Shown here: piece after piece, positions 43,756-52,080 of the stretch
How the letters are laid out: every line of letters starts with the position of its first letter
Position numbering within the stretch: the stretch's first letter is position 1
Origin: Oscillibacter sp. PC13
Lineage (GTDB): Bacteria > Bacillota > Clostridia > Oscillospirales > Oscillospiraceae
Length of the DNA stretch: 64,000 nt
Assembly: GCF_900115635.1 (NCBI RefSeq)
Contig: NZ_FOXE01000013.1
Span: forward strand, 1-64,000
Reading direction: 5' to 3'
The notes under the pieces: generated by a model
What the model was told of the DNA's origin: nothing
The model's database searches: none
What the model saw: the letters and a program-made list of their open reading frames with translations, nothing else
Translations under genes and position numbers: made by a program

Positions 43756-43784
43756 TTGGCCTTTCGAGAGTTTTGTGATATACT
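43756..43784 (+). promoter_or_regulatory. Promoter of queH
   Basis: TTGGCC (43756-43761), 17-base spacer, TATACT (43779-43784), about 35 bases before the ATG. Confidence 0.6.
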
Positions 43785-43819
43785 TGTTTTCATTCCTGCT
43801 GAAAGGACGTGTACGTCTC

Positions 43820-44383
43820 ATGGATTCCGTTTTGCTGCACTGCTGCTGCGCTCCCTGTTCCCTCTCCTGCATCGATCCGCTGCGGAATGAGGGAATTGAG
43901 CCAGTGGCTTTTTGGTATAACCCCAATATTCATCCCTGGAAAGAATATCAGGCCCGCCGGGACTGCCTGCTGGAATACGCCCCGACAATCGGAATGGAGA
44001 TCCGGGTCCTGGAGGACTACGGCCTGCGGGAGTTTGTCCGCCATGTGGCGGATGACATCGACCGCCGCTGTACCTACTGCTACGAGCACCGGCTGGAGGG
44101 CACCGCCCGGTACGCCGCAGAGCATGGCTTCCCCGCTTTTACCACCACGCTCCTGGCCAGCATCTATCAGCAGCACGATTTGATTGCCGCGGCCGGGGCG
44201 CGGTTCGCCGAACAGTACGGCGTTCAATTCCTCTACCGGGACTTCCGCCCAAATTTTCGCGCCGGGAACCAGCTGGCCCGTGAAAAGGGCTTTTATATGC
44301 AGAAATATTGCGGCTGCATCTTTTCTGAGGCAGACCGCTATCAAAAACAGATTGACCGGGATCTGGCAAAATACACAGAATAA
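43820..44383 (+). CDS. queH: Epoxyqueuosine reductase QueH
   Basis: 187 residues. QueH carries out the last step of queuosine biosynthesis, reducing epoxyqueuosine in tRNA to queuosine, and replaces QueG in many anaerobes. The metal and cluster cysteines are visible: LLHCCCAPCS at the N terminus, RRCTYCYEHRL near 84, and KYCGCIFSE near 167. Start at 43820 is where the family begins. The gene diverges from the activase operon and ends in a terminator directly after the stop. Confidence 0.95.
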   Translation: MDSVLLHCCCAPCSLSCIDPLRNEGIEPVAFWYNPNIHPWKEYQARRDCLLEYAPTIGMEIRVLEDYGLREFVRHVADDIDRRCTYCYEHRLEGTARYAAEHGFPAFTTTLLASIYQQHDLIAAAGARFAEQYGVQFLYRDFRPNFRAGNQLAREKGFYMQKYCGCIFSEADRYQKQIDRDLAKYTE

Positions 44384-44424
44384 AATTTCCCTGCAGAAGC
44401 AATACGCTTCTGCAGGGAAATTTT
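44382..44424 (+). terminator. Terminator of queH
   Basis: A 19-bp perfect stem (arms 44382-44400 and 44406-44424) that starts within the stop codon and ends in TTTTC. A/T pairs at the base make it usable on both strands. Confidence 0.85.
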
Positions 44425-44518
44425 CTATTCTTTAAAAAACCGCCTCTGTTCTTTCATGTCTTGTCGGGCCTTCCCTCCGGCTTGGGATATTTTCCCTTCA
44501 ATTGTCCCTCCCCTATTA

Positions 44519-44547
44519 TTGACAAACCGGATAAATTCTGTTACAAT
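44519..44547 (+). promoter_or_regulatory. Strong promoter of the 102-residue protein gene
   Basis: Consensus TTGACA (44519-44524), 17-base spacer, TACAAT (44542-44547), 31 bases before the ATG. Confidence 0.8.
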
Positions 44548-44578
44548 TCGGTTACAATATTTTCAAAGGAGTGTTCCC

Positions 44579-44887
44579 ATGCCAGAAAGCAAGTCCGCAA
44601 AAGCGGAAGGTCTGATTTACAAGGGCCACCCGCTCCGCCGTGTAGACAATTTAATCTACTATGGAACGATGGCTGAAAAATATATCATTATGATGCAGGT
44701 TCTGGATACCAAAAAGGAACTGGATCTGGATGTCGCCACCAAGGTTTCTGTTCAGCTGCAGCTGACGGATCCAAGTCTGAAATCCAGGGACCGTGTGCTC
44801 AAAAAGAGTGAAAAGGACAGCCTGTACGCAGCGATGGACGTCGCCGCTATCTGGCTGGACCGGGCACTTTCCGGCAAGGAAAAATAA
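44579..44887 (+). CDS. Conserved 102-residue protein of unknown function
   Basis: Small soluble protein. The core reads IYKGHPLRRVDNLIYYGTMA then EKYIIMMQVLDTKKELDLDV and ends with KSRDRVLKKSEKDSLYAAMDVA and IWLDRAL. I recall near-identical short hypotheticals in Oscillospiraceae, with the same GxPLxRxDNxIYYG and KKSEKxxLYxAxD patterns; no function known. A strong Shine-Dalgarno (AAAGGAG) and consensus promoter suggest high expression. It stands alone between queH and the NlpC/P60 gene, with 62 bases to the latter. Confidence 0.82.
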   Translation: MPESKSAKAEGLIYKGHPLRRVDNLIYYGTMAEKYIIMMQVLDTKKELDLDVATKVSVQLQLTDPSLKSRDRVLKKSEKDSLYAAMDVAAIWLDRALSGKEK

Positions 44888-44949
44888 ACCCGGCTCCACT
44901 CCCTGCCCTACAAATGATATCATATAAGACGAAAGGAAGCGTAACACCC

Positions 44950-45846
44950 ATGACACACTTCGCAGGAAAAGCAGCAAAGGTTCTTATTCTCTCTGTCATT
45001 TTCACCATGCTGCTTGCAGCCACCGCCATGGCCGCTGATATGGCTGTTGCCGTCGGCGCTACCACCGGTTCCTCCCTGAGAATGCGCGCAGATGCCTCCA
45101 CTTCCTCCTCCGTCGTGACGACATTGGATAAAAGCGTAGCCGTTGCCGTTTTGGACAACTCCATTGAGGGCTGGTATAAAATCAACTATGCCGGCAATGT
45201 GGGCTATGTCTCCGCTGATTATCTTGTCGTTGATCAGGATAATCTCTTTTCCTCTTATGGGAAGGTGAATTCCGACGGTGTCAATGTCCGCTCTGCGGCC
45301 TCTACCGACAGCGAGATTCTTGCCTCTGTGGATGCCGGCACCGTCGTCACCGTCAACGGCTTTGAAGACGGCTGGTACGATGTCACGTGTGAATATGGCA
45401 CAGAAGGCTATATCCGCAGTGACTTTTTGGATTTGACCGATTCTGCCTCCAGTTCTTCCTCTGGAGGATCGATTGTATCCACCGCCAAACAGCACTTGGG
45501 TACCCGCTATGTATACGGCGGTGCCTCCCCCAGCGGGTTTGACTGTTCCGGTTTTACCATGTACGTATATGGTCAATTCGGCTATTCCCTGCCGCATACC
45601 GCCACAGGCCAGTGGCAGAGTGGGATCGGAAGCAAGGTGTGGTCTATCTCCGCACTTCAGCCCGGTGACTTGGTATTCTTCAACGATCCAAGCCGCAACG
45701 CGGGTAAGGCCTGTTCCCACGCTGGTATTTATGTTGGGGACGGACAATTTATTCACTCCTCTTCTTCCCGGAGCAACGGCGTAATTATCAGCGATTTGAC
45801 CGGCGGCTACTACAACACCTATTTTGTAGGCGGAATTCACGTGTAA
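44950..45846 (+). CDS. Secreted NlpC/P60 peptidoglycan hydrolase with two SH3 domains
   Basis: 298 residues. A signal peptide (MTHFAGKAAKVLILSVIFTM then LLAATAMAAD) is followed by SH3b repeats at about 33-95 (SLRMRADASTSSSVV ... GYVSADYL) and 102-170 (VNVRSAASTDSEIL ... GYIRSDFL), a Ser-rich linker, and a NlpC/P60 domain with catalytic Cys in FDCSGF, His in CSHAGIYVG and a third polar residue in FIHSS. Such enzymes cut D-Glu-diaminopimelate bonds in cell-wall stem peptides. Start at 44950 is supported by the signal peptide; the AAGGAAG is rather distant (10 bases). Confidence 0.93.
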   Translation: MTHFAGKAAKVLILSVIFTMLLAATAMAADMAVAVGATTGSSLRMRADASTSSSVVTTLDKSVAVAVLDNSIEGWYKINYAGNVGYVSADYLVVDQDNLFSSYGKVNSDGVNVRSAASTDSEILASVDAGTVVTVNGFEDGWYDVTCEYGTEGYIRSDFLDLTDSASSSSSGGSIVSTAKQHLGTRYVYGGASPSGFDCSGFTMYVYGQFGYSLPHTATGQWQSGIGSKVWSISALQPGDLVFFNDPSRNAGKACSHAGIYVGDGQFIHSSSSRSNGVIISDLTGGYYNTYFVGGIHV

Positions 45847-45863
45847 GTTTTACATAGAATCAT

Positions 45864-45897
45864 AAAGAAGCGGCACGCAGATGCGTGCCGCTTCTTT
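45864..45897 (+). terminator. Terminator of the NlpC/P60 gene
   Basis: A 16-bp perfect stem (arms 45864-45879 and 45882-45897) with a two-base loop at its tip; in practice the top pairs open. It ends CTTCTTTATG. Confidence 0.8.
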
Positions 45898-45901
45898 ATG
45901 G

Positions 45902-45939
45902 AAATCCGCCGTGTCTCAATTGACACGGCGGATTTTTTG
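45902..45939. terminator. Second, bidirectional terminator between NlpC/P60 and folD
   Basis: AAATCCGCCGTGTC (45902-45915) pairs with 45922-45935, followed by TTTTTT on the plus strand. On the minus strand it lies 56 bases past the folD stop and can end that transcript. Confidence 0.75.
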
Positions 45940-45994
45940 ACTGTTCTCAGACTGTAACCCGGTCTTTCCTGCAAAATAGCAAACCATGCCCGAT

Positions 45995-46840
45995 TCAGTC
46001 CATCCCCTGGTGCCGTTTCGCAGCAGTCAGAATGTTCTGCATCAGCATGGCCCGGGTCATGGGGCCCACGCCGCCGGGCACCGGTGTGATGTAAGCCGCT
46101 TTGGGCTCCACAGCGGCAAAGTCCACATCGCCGCAGAGCTTCCCTTCCGCATTGCGGTTCATGGCCACATCGATGACTGCCGCGCCTTCCTTCACCATGT
46201 CGGCAGTCACCAAACCCACCCGGCCCACAGCAGACACCAGAATGTCCGCCTCCCGGGTGTACTTTGCCAGGTTCGGTGTCCGGGAGTGACAGGTAGTCAC
46301 CGTGCCGTCCGCCTGCATCAGCAGTGTTCCCATGGGCTTTCCCACGATATTGCTGCGTCCCAGCACCACACATTGCTTTCCCTGGACCGGAATGTCATAT
46401 TCCTTCAGCATCTCCATCACGCCTGCGGGCGTGCAGGGCAAAAACACCGGATCTCCAATCACCAGGCGCCCCACATTAAAGGGGTGGAAGCAGTCCACAT
46501 CCTTTTCCGGGGCGATGGCGTTCAGAACCTGTTCCTCATTCAGCTGTTCCGGCAGTGGCAGCTGAACCAAAATTCCATCCACATCCTCGTCACCGTTCAG
46601 CTGTTCAATCAACTGTAAAAGCTCCACCTGTGCGGTTTCAGCGGGCAGCTTGTGCTCAAAGCTCAAAAAGCCGCACTCTGCGCAGTCTTTTTCCTTGCCT
46701 GTGACATAGACCCGGGATGCCGGATCGTCTCCCACCAGGATGACCGCAAGGCCCGGCTTTCGAGCAAGGCCCTTTGCCTCCTCCGCTGCCCGTGCTTTCA
46801 CCTTTGCCGCCAGCGCCTTTCCATCAATGCGTGTCGCCAT
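45995..46840 (-). CDS. folD: Methylene-THF dehydrogenase / methenyl-THF cyclohydrolase
   Basis: 281 residues. FolD interconverts 5,10-methylene- and 10-formyl-tetrahydrofolate. Family motifs: YVTGKEKDCAECGF (with the catalytic Lys), ILVQLPLPEQL, VVLGRSNIVGKPMG, and the C-terminal TPVPGGVGPMTRAML. I chose the ATG at 46840, preceded by CAGGAGGAG; it overlaps the end of lgt by 17 bases. An upstream in-frame ATG inside lgt would add 25 non-conserved residues. Confidence 0.96.
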   Translation of the reverse strand: MATRIDGKALAAKVKARAAEEAKGLARKPGLAVILVGDDPASRVYVTGKEKDCAECGFLSFEHKLPAETAQVELLQLIEQLNGDEDVDGILVQLPLPEQLNEEQVLNAIAPEKDVDCFHPFNVGRLVIGDPVFLPCTPAGVMEMLKEYDIPVQGKQCVVLGRSNIVGKPMGTLLMQADGTVTTCHSRTPNLAKYTREADILVSAVGRVGLVTADMVKEGAAVIDVAMNRNAEGKLCGDVDFAAVEPKAAYITPVPGGVGPMTRAMLMQNILTAAKRHQGMD

Positions 46841-47849
46841 TGTCCGTCTCCTCCTGATGATCCGCCAGATCTGCCTCCGCCTGCTCAGCAGGTACTCCTT
46901 CCGGACACTCTGCATTCTCTTCCTCCGCGGGCATCGTCAAAGAAGCGTCCGCCTCTGCTGCCAGCTTTGCTCTCGCCACCTGATTCACCAGCAGATCTTC
47001 TGCAGAATGCTTTTTGCCCGCAAGATTGTAAAACAGCATCCCGGCGGCAACCACCACCATCACCATACTCAATGCCTGCGACACCCGGATAGGCTCTCCC
47101 ATGAATGTCCAGTCAAATAAATACAGGCTGTCGGTGCGCAGGCCCTCCACCCAAGAGCGGCCCAAGCCGTACCAGAGGAAGTAAAACCATGTGTTCTCTC
47201 CGTCAAAACGCCGTCCCTTGGTCACAACAAACAGCATCAGCAGCAGTCCCACCAAATTCCACAGGCTCTCATAGAAAAATGTGGGGTGCACCTCAATATA
47301 CTGGGTGGCACTGGTCCAAAGGCGCATCCGCCAAGGCAGATCTGTCAAACCGCCAAAAGCCTCCCGGTTAATGAAGTTGGCCCACCGCCCGATGCACTGA
47401 CCAAGAATCAAACCCATGACGCAGAGATCTGTCATAGCTCCCAGCTTCAGTTTTTTTACGCGGGTGTAAATAAATGCCACCAAAAAGCCAACAATCACCG
47501 TACCGTAAATGGCAAGTCCGCCATCCCAAATGGCTACTACTTTTCCCCAGTTTAAGGAGCCGTCGGCATTTTTATACAAATCCAGATAAAAAATGACATA
47601 GTAAATGCGGGATCCCAAAATACAACTGGGCACTGCCCACAGGACCATGTCCAGCACGTTGTCCTCCGTCAGGCCAAAACGTTTGGCTTGCTTCATGCAC
47701 AGCAGCAAACCAGCCAGCATTCCCAGAGCCAGAATGATGCCGTACCAATAAATGCCATGCCCAATGTGAATGGCAATGGGATCTGGATTAAACTCCCAGT
47801 CGCCGAACAGCCCCGGGAAGCTGATCGGCATGTTCTTCAATGCTGTCAA
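46824..47849 (-). CDS. lgt: Prolipoprotein diacylglyceryl transferase
   Basis: 341 residues, seven membrane helices. Lgt moves the diacylglyceryl group of phosphatidylglycerol to the lipobox cysteine. The signature GRWANFINREAFGG, the N-terminal YGIILALGMLAGLLL and the EVHPTFFYESLWN motif are present. About 50 acidic C-terminal residues form an unusual cytoplasmic tail (ADASLTMPAEEENAECPEG and on). The start is TTG at 47849 with AAGGAAG eight bases upstream. It is coupled to folD by overlap and follows yfmH. Confidence 0.94.
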   Translation of the reverse strand: MTALKNMPISFPGLFGDWEFNPDPIAIHIGHGIYWYGIILALGMLAGLLLCMKQAKRFGLTEDNVLDMVLWAVPSCILGSRIYYVIFYLDLYKNADGSLNWGKVVAIWDGGLAIYGTVIVGFLVAFIYTRVKKLKLGAMTDLCVMGLILGQCIGRWANFINREAFGGLTDLPWRMRLWTSATQYIEVHPTFFYESLWNLVGLLLMLFVVTKGRRFDGENTWFYFLWYGLGRSWVEGLRTDSLYLFDWTFMGEPIRVSQALSMVMVVVAAGMLFYNLAGKKHSAEDLLVNQVARAKLAAEADASLTMPAEEENAECPEGVPAEQAEADLADHQEETDNGDTH

Positions 47850-47885
47850 ACCACATTCTTCCTTTCTTTTCTCGCCGGGAGTTCC

Positions 47886-49154
47886 TTACTCCCGCGGCAC
47901 AATCTCGGACAAGACTGCCCGGTCCGCTGTCAGGTTGTCCCGCAGGAAGGCTGTAATATCGTCTTTCGTAATGGTGTCAAATACCTGGGGGAAACGGAAG
48001 GGGTCATATCCATGGAAATATCCCTCTGTCAGGGAAACTGCAATATTTTCAAAGGAATTCAGCCCCCGCAGGTTCTCACCAAAAGAAGCCCTGCGCACCC
48101 GTTGATAAAATTCCTCCTCAATTCCATCAGATACCAGCCGTTCCGCCTCTTTTTGAATTTCTTCCGCAACCCGGCGTGCATCCTTGCTGTCACCGCCGGC
48201 ATAGAGGTACGCCACTCCCGGCATCATTTCAAAAGCACCGCCGAAACTGGTGTTGATCAATCCTTGGTCATACAGCCTGAGATACAGTGGACTGGACTCT
48301 CCCAGCAGAAGATCGCAGGCCATGTCGCCGATGAGGTTGGTCCGCAGAAACGTCTCTCCATTTTCCACTGGTGTGCACTTATAGCCGGTTAAAAACTGCG
48401 GCATGGCAACCTCCATGGCCATCTTTGTCTCCTTTTTCACCACTTCCGCTGGCTCCCGGCCATAATCTCGCGGAACTGCCGCCCCCCCCTCCCGGGGCAA
48501 AATCCGTCGGGCCAAATCCGCCACATGAATGGGATCCACATTTCCAACCACTGTCAAAATCATGTTGGACGGGGTGTAAAAGGCCTTATGGCAGTCATAC
48601 AGCGTCCGGGCCGTAATCTTCCGGATGCTCTCCACCGTGCCCGCAATCGAGGTCCGTGCCGTACTGTTGCTGTACAGGGCTTTCATCATCCGGGTATACA
48701 GCTGCCAGTCCGGGTTGTCCTCAATCATGCGGATCTCCTGCCCGATGATTCCCTGTTCCTTCTCCACACTCTCATCTGTGAAGTAGGGCACAGATACAAA
48801 GGAGAGCAAAATCTCCAAGTTTTCTTCAAAGTGGGCCGTGGAATCAAAGTAATAGCCGGTCATGGCGTTGGCTGTGAAGGCGTTTGGCTCCGCGCCGTTC
48901 TTTGCCAGTTCCTGCAGGGCGTTGCCCTCCTTGGTGTCAAACATCTTGTGTTCCAGGTAATGGGCAATGCCCGCCGGGGTATCCAGCCATTTGCCATCCA
49001 GCTGAAAGCGGGTATCCATCCCGCCGTAGCGGGTGGCAAAAAAAGCGTAGCTCTTGGCGTGCTCAGGCTTTGGCACCACGCAGATCTGCAAACCGTTAGG
49101 CAGCACCTCCCGGTAAACAGACTCCCCAATCCGCTCGTAAAAGCTCTGTCTCAT
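47886..49154 (-). CDS. yfmH: M16 peptidase-like protein YfmH
   Basis: 422 residues. M16 inverzincin fold with the zinc motif H65-YL-E68-H69 (HYLEHKMF) and a downstream EKEQGIIGQEIRMIED helix carrying the third ligand Glu. In B. subtilis, YfmH and YfmF are needed for the 5-aminopentanol modification of elongation factor P, by an unknown mechanism. The start overlaps the yfmF stop by four bases (ATGA), so the two proteins probably work as a heterodimer. Confidence 0.92.
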   Translation of the reverse strand: MRQSFYERIGESVYREVLPNGLQICVVPKPEHAKSYAFFATRYGGMDTRFQLDGKWLDTPAGIAHYLEHKMFDTKEGNALQELAKNGAEPNAFTANAMTGYYFDSTAHFEENLEILLSFVSVPYFTDESVEKEQGIIGQEIRMIEDNPDWQLYTRMMKALYSNSTARTSIAGTVESIRKITARTLYDCHKAFYTPSNMILTVVGNVDPIHVADLARRILPREGGAAVPRDYGREPAEVVKKETKMAMEVAMPQFLTGYKCTPVENGETFLRTNLIGDMACDLLLGESSPLYLRLYDQGLINTSFGGAFEMMPGVAYLYAGGDSKDARRVAEEIQKEAERLVSDGIEEEFYQRVRRASFGENLRGLNSFENIAVSLTEGYFHGYDPFRFPQVFDTITKDDITAFLRDNLTADRAVLSEIVPRE

Positions 49155-50419
49155 TCCGCTGCCTCCTTCCCCTTCAGGAAATACACCGTATCCAGAGAAA
49201 CCGTCCGCATGGCGGCAAAAATCCGGTCCGCCGTGACGTTTTGTATTTCCTTTGCCAGCAGATCCGGCGTCTCCGCCTGTCCGGTGGCAGCCTGTCCCAG
49301 ATAGAAGTTTTCCAGCTTTCCCTGGGAGTCTCCCATGGAAGCATAGGCATTCAGCAGCGTGCTGCGGGCGCCCTCCAGCTCCCAGTCCTCCAAATCACCG
49401 TCCTGCACAGCCTTCAGCTGCAGCGTAATCTCATCGTAGGCCTTCTGATAGTTCTGGAACTCAATGCCGGAGGACACGGTAATCATTCCCTTCTGGCGGT
49501 GATAGACCGAGGAGGCGAAATAGCAGAGGGACAGCTTCTCCCGCACATTTAAAAACAGCTTGGAGTTGCTGGATCCGCCGAAGATGGTATTTCCCATCAG
49601 CAGCGCGGCAGTATCCTCACTGCCGCAGGCAAAGCCCATCCCCAGCTTTCCCTGTGTCACGTCCATGGCGTCCTCCACCACCTTGACCTCCGGACGAAGC
49701 ACATGGGGCGTTGCCAGGGCAATGTCCCGGATGCCATCCCGCGGCAGCGTGGCCAGCGCGTGAAGCAGCGCCTGCTCCACACGCTCCAGCGCCGCGCTGC
49801 CGCTGTATATCAGCTCCAGGCGGGCAGTGGAGATCAGGTCTCCGTACTGGGCGTACAACTTCTGCAGCTGCAGTTTTTCCACGCTCTTTTCGTCACCCAG
49901 CCTGGAAATTCCATATGGCTCCCCAGTGCACATCTCCTGCAGCAGCCGCAGATCGGCATAATCCCGCTTATCATTGATGATGCTGCGGACTGCGTCTGCC
50001 AGGTTCTGCTTCTCGCTTTCGAAATAGGCGGGCACAAACCGCCCCCGCTCTGTGGCGGGATCGCAGATCAGCTCTCCCAGTATATCCGCCACCGGTTCCA
50101 GCAGCTTCTCACCGCCGGGCACAAAGCTGTCGTCAATCAGGCTGGCCACAAAGCCCACGCACTGATTTTCGCCCCTTTTTCGGACGGTATAATCGATGCG
50201 CGCGCCATACAGGCGGTCCAGCTGCTCTGACAGTGCCCCCAGATCCGGGCAGCTGACGGTGCCCCGCCGCAGCACTGCCGGCAGCAGCGCACATGCTGAA
50301 ACCCGCTCCTGGCTCAAGGGCGTCACAAACTGGGCCGACAGCAGGCTGGTTTTAAATTTCTGCGCCGGAAGATACGTCAGGTATACCCCAGCGGCAATTT
50401 CTTTTCTGGTTCCTTCCAC
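49151..50419 (-). CDS. yfmF: M16 peptidase-like protein YfmF (non-catalytic partner)
   Basis: 422 residues, same fold as YfmH. The HxxEH zinc motif is absent from the N-terminal domain, where the equivalent stretch reads AVLRRGTVSCPDLGALSEQL. The C-terminal NVREKLSLCYFASSVYHRQK keeps the Arg/Tyr-type substrate-binding motif of M16 partners. This split of roles is typical of YfmF/YfmH. A promoter lies 69 bases upstream. Same EF-P modification context as YfmH. Confidence 0.92.
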   Translation of the reverse strand: MEGTRKEIAAGVYLTYLPAQKFKTSLLSAQFVTPLSQERVSACALLPAVLRRGTVSCPDLGALSEQLDRLYGARIDYTVRKRGENQCVGFVASLIDDSFVPGGEKLLEPVADILGELICDPATERGRFVPAYFESEKQNLADAVRSIINDKRDYADLRLLQEMCTGEPYGISRLGDEKSVEKLQLQKLYAQYGDLISTARLELIYSGSAALERVEQALLHALATLPRDGIRDIALATPHVLRPEVKVVEDAMDVTQGKLGMGFACGSEDTAALLMGNTIFGGSSNSKLFLNVREKLSLCYFASSVYHRQKGMITVSSGIEFQNYQKAYDEITLQLKAVQDGDLEDWELEGARSTLLNAYASMGDSQGKLENFYLGQAATGQAETPDLLAKEIQNVTADRIFAAMRTVSLDTVYFLKGKEAAE

Positions 50420-50487
50420 TGTTTCAGCTCCTTCTGCCGCACGGGGCAGCTCCCCGGCGGAATTTGAATCATTTATCGAGATATAAC

Positions 50488-50516
50488 ATTATAGTATATC
50501 TTCCCATATAATTCAA
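50488..50516 (-). promoter_or_regulatory. Promoter of yfmF-yfmH
   Basis: Minus strand: TTGAAT (50516-50511), 17-base spacer, consensus TATAAT (50493-50488) in an A+T-rich island. Confidence 0.75.
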
Positions 50517-50532
50517 ATTCTATTTTCCCTTC

Positions 50533-51513
50533 TTATCCAAGCACGTCCTCCAGCACCCGCTGGAAATTTCCATGGGCAATTTTTTCACGCTCTTCCACTG
50601 TCATACCCAGCTGCTCCAGCCAGTAGAACAGATTTTTGATCTGGGCGGCATCCTCCAGCCCTTCCGCGCCCTCGTTGCCCGGCCCCATAAAGTGGCAAAA
50701 ATCAAAGCCGCAGCCAACATGTTCCACGCCGATGACATCCGCCATATGAGCCGCATGCCGGGCCAAAGTCCGGGCGGTCTGCTGCCTGTGATCCTCGTGA
50801 ACGAAACCGTGATAAGCATTCAGCCCTACCACGCCGTCTACATCCCGAATGGCCCGCAGCTGGTCGTCCGACAGATTCCGCCGCACGTCGCACAAACGCC
50901 GGCAATTGGAATGAGATGCAATCACCGGTGCTGCCGTCAGCTTCATCACATCCCAGAAACTCCCGTCATTCAGATGGGACACATCCACCAGCATCCGCTT
51001 TTTCTGCATCCTTCGTACGGCCTGCCGTCCCAGCTCCGACAGGCCGCTGTAAGCGTCTCCCCCTGCACCGGTGGCGAAGGCATTCTCCTCATTCCAGGTC
51101 AGCATTCCGGTTCTGGCTCCCGCGTCATAGTACCAGTCGATGCCGCGCAGCTCCGTCCCGATGGCCGCCATGCCCTCGATTCCCAGGAAAGCATAGATCT
51201 TCCCCTCCCCCCGGGCAGCTGCCGCTTCCGTCCAGCTATGTACCAGCCGCATGCGCTCACACTCCGCAAGGTCATCCCTGGCGTAGGAAAGCATCTGGTG
51301 CGTCCGTCCGAGAAATGCCTCCGGTGCACACCAATCCGTATCCTTCCAAAAGGTCTCCCCCACTGCTGCACTGGTCCAGACCGACAGCACCAATCCCTCC
51401 AGGCCGCCCTTTTGCAGCCGATCCAGATGGCGTCTCTCCAGCACCCGGCTCTCCCCCGCCAGGCGCCGCCGCGCCACATCGTACAGCAGATCGGAATGCG
51501 CGTCAAATACCAT
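50533..51513 (-). CDS. Membrane dipeptidase-like protein (peptidase family M19)
   Basis: 326 residues. Metal-site residues of the M19 renal-dipeptidase family are visible: DAHSDLLYD (H6, D8) at the start, FLGIEG (bridging Glu) near 112, VDVSHLND near 176, IASHSNCR near 198, and GCGFDFCHF near 267. M19 enzymes hydrolyse dipeptides including D-amino-acid ones. No signal peptide, so probably cytosolic. It is a single gene between yfmF and ylxM. Confidence 0.9.
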   Translation of the reverse strand: MVFDAHSDLLYDVARRRLAGESRVLERRHLDRLQKGGLEGLVLSVWTSAAVGETFWKDTDWCAPEAFLGRTHQMLSYARDDLAECERMRLVHSWTEAAAARGEGKIYAFLGIEGMAAIGTELRGIDWYYDAGARTGMLTWNEENAFATGAGGDAYSGLSELGRQAVRRMQKKRMLVDVSHLNDGSFWDVMKLTAAPVIASHSNCRRLCDVRRNLSDDQLRAIRDVDGVVGLNAYHGFVHEDHRQQTARTLARHAAHMADVIGVEHVGCGFDFCHFMGPGNEGAEGLEDAAQIKNLFYWLEQLGMTVEEREKIAHGNFQRVLEDVLG

Positions 51514-51635
51514 GTTTTCTCCTCCAGTTCCCCTGTCATTTCTCCCATCCTATGCGCTTCCCCGCAATTCTGCAAGCAATCCTTATAAAAAAGCGCCCAC
51601 ACCTGATTTTTTCTGAATTTCTTCCCAGTTTCCCC

Positions 51636-51664
51636 TTGACTTTTTCATCAAATTCCTGTAAACT
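51636..51664 (+). promoter_or_regulatory. Promoter of the ylxM-ffh-rpsP-khpA operon
   Basis: TTGACT (51636-51641), 17-base spacer, TAAACT (51659-51664), 47 bases before the ylxM ATG. Confidence 0.7.
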
Positions 51665-51711
51665 ATTCCTCGTTGTAAAGGTATAAAACTTTACAGAAAG
51701 GAGTCTTCTCG

Positions 51712-52077
51712 ATGAAAAATCAGACTTACCGCATGACCATGCTCTTCGATTTTTACGGAGAACTCCTGACAGAGCGGCAGAAAGAGTTCTTTGACCTCTA
51801 TTATAATGAGGACCTGTCCCTGGCGGAAATTGCGGAAAACGCAGGGATTTCCCGTCAGGGTGTCCGGGATGTCGTTGTCCGGGCGGAGGGTGTCATGCAG
51901 GAAGTGGAGGACAAAACCGGCCTCATCAAACGTTTTGAGGCACTCCGTCCCCATCTGGACGCTATCGAGGCTGCCGCCGCAGAGATCAAAACCATCAACT
52001 ACCGTCAGTATGAGGATGCCCGGCTCAGTGAGTTGGCCGATCTCATCCATGCGGAAACCGCTGCATTGAAGGAATAA
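51712..52077 (+). CDS. ylxM: YlxM family helix-turn-helix protein
   Basis: 121 residues. MLFDFYGELLTERQKEFFDL and the sigma-70 region 4-like helix-turn-helix (SLAEIAENAGISRQGVRDVV) define YlxM, which nearly always precedes ffh in Firmicutes and is reported to associate with the signal recognition particle. AGAAAGGAG lies nine bases before the ATG. Three bases separate it from ffh. Confidence 0.94.
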   Translation: MKNQTYRMTMLFDFYGELLTERQKEFFDLYYNEDLSLAEIAENAGISRQGVRDVVVRAEGVMQEVEDKTGLIKRFEALRPHLDAIEAAAAEIKTINYRQYEDARLSELADLIHAETAALKE

Positions 52078-52080
52078 TCT

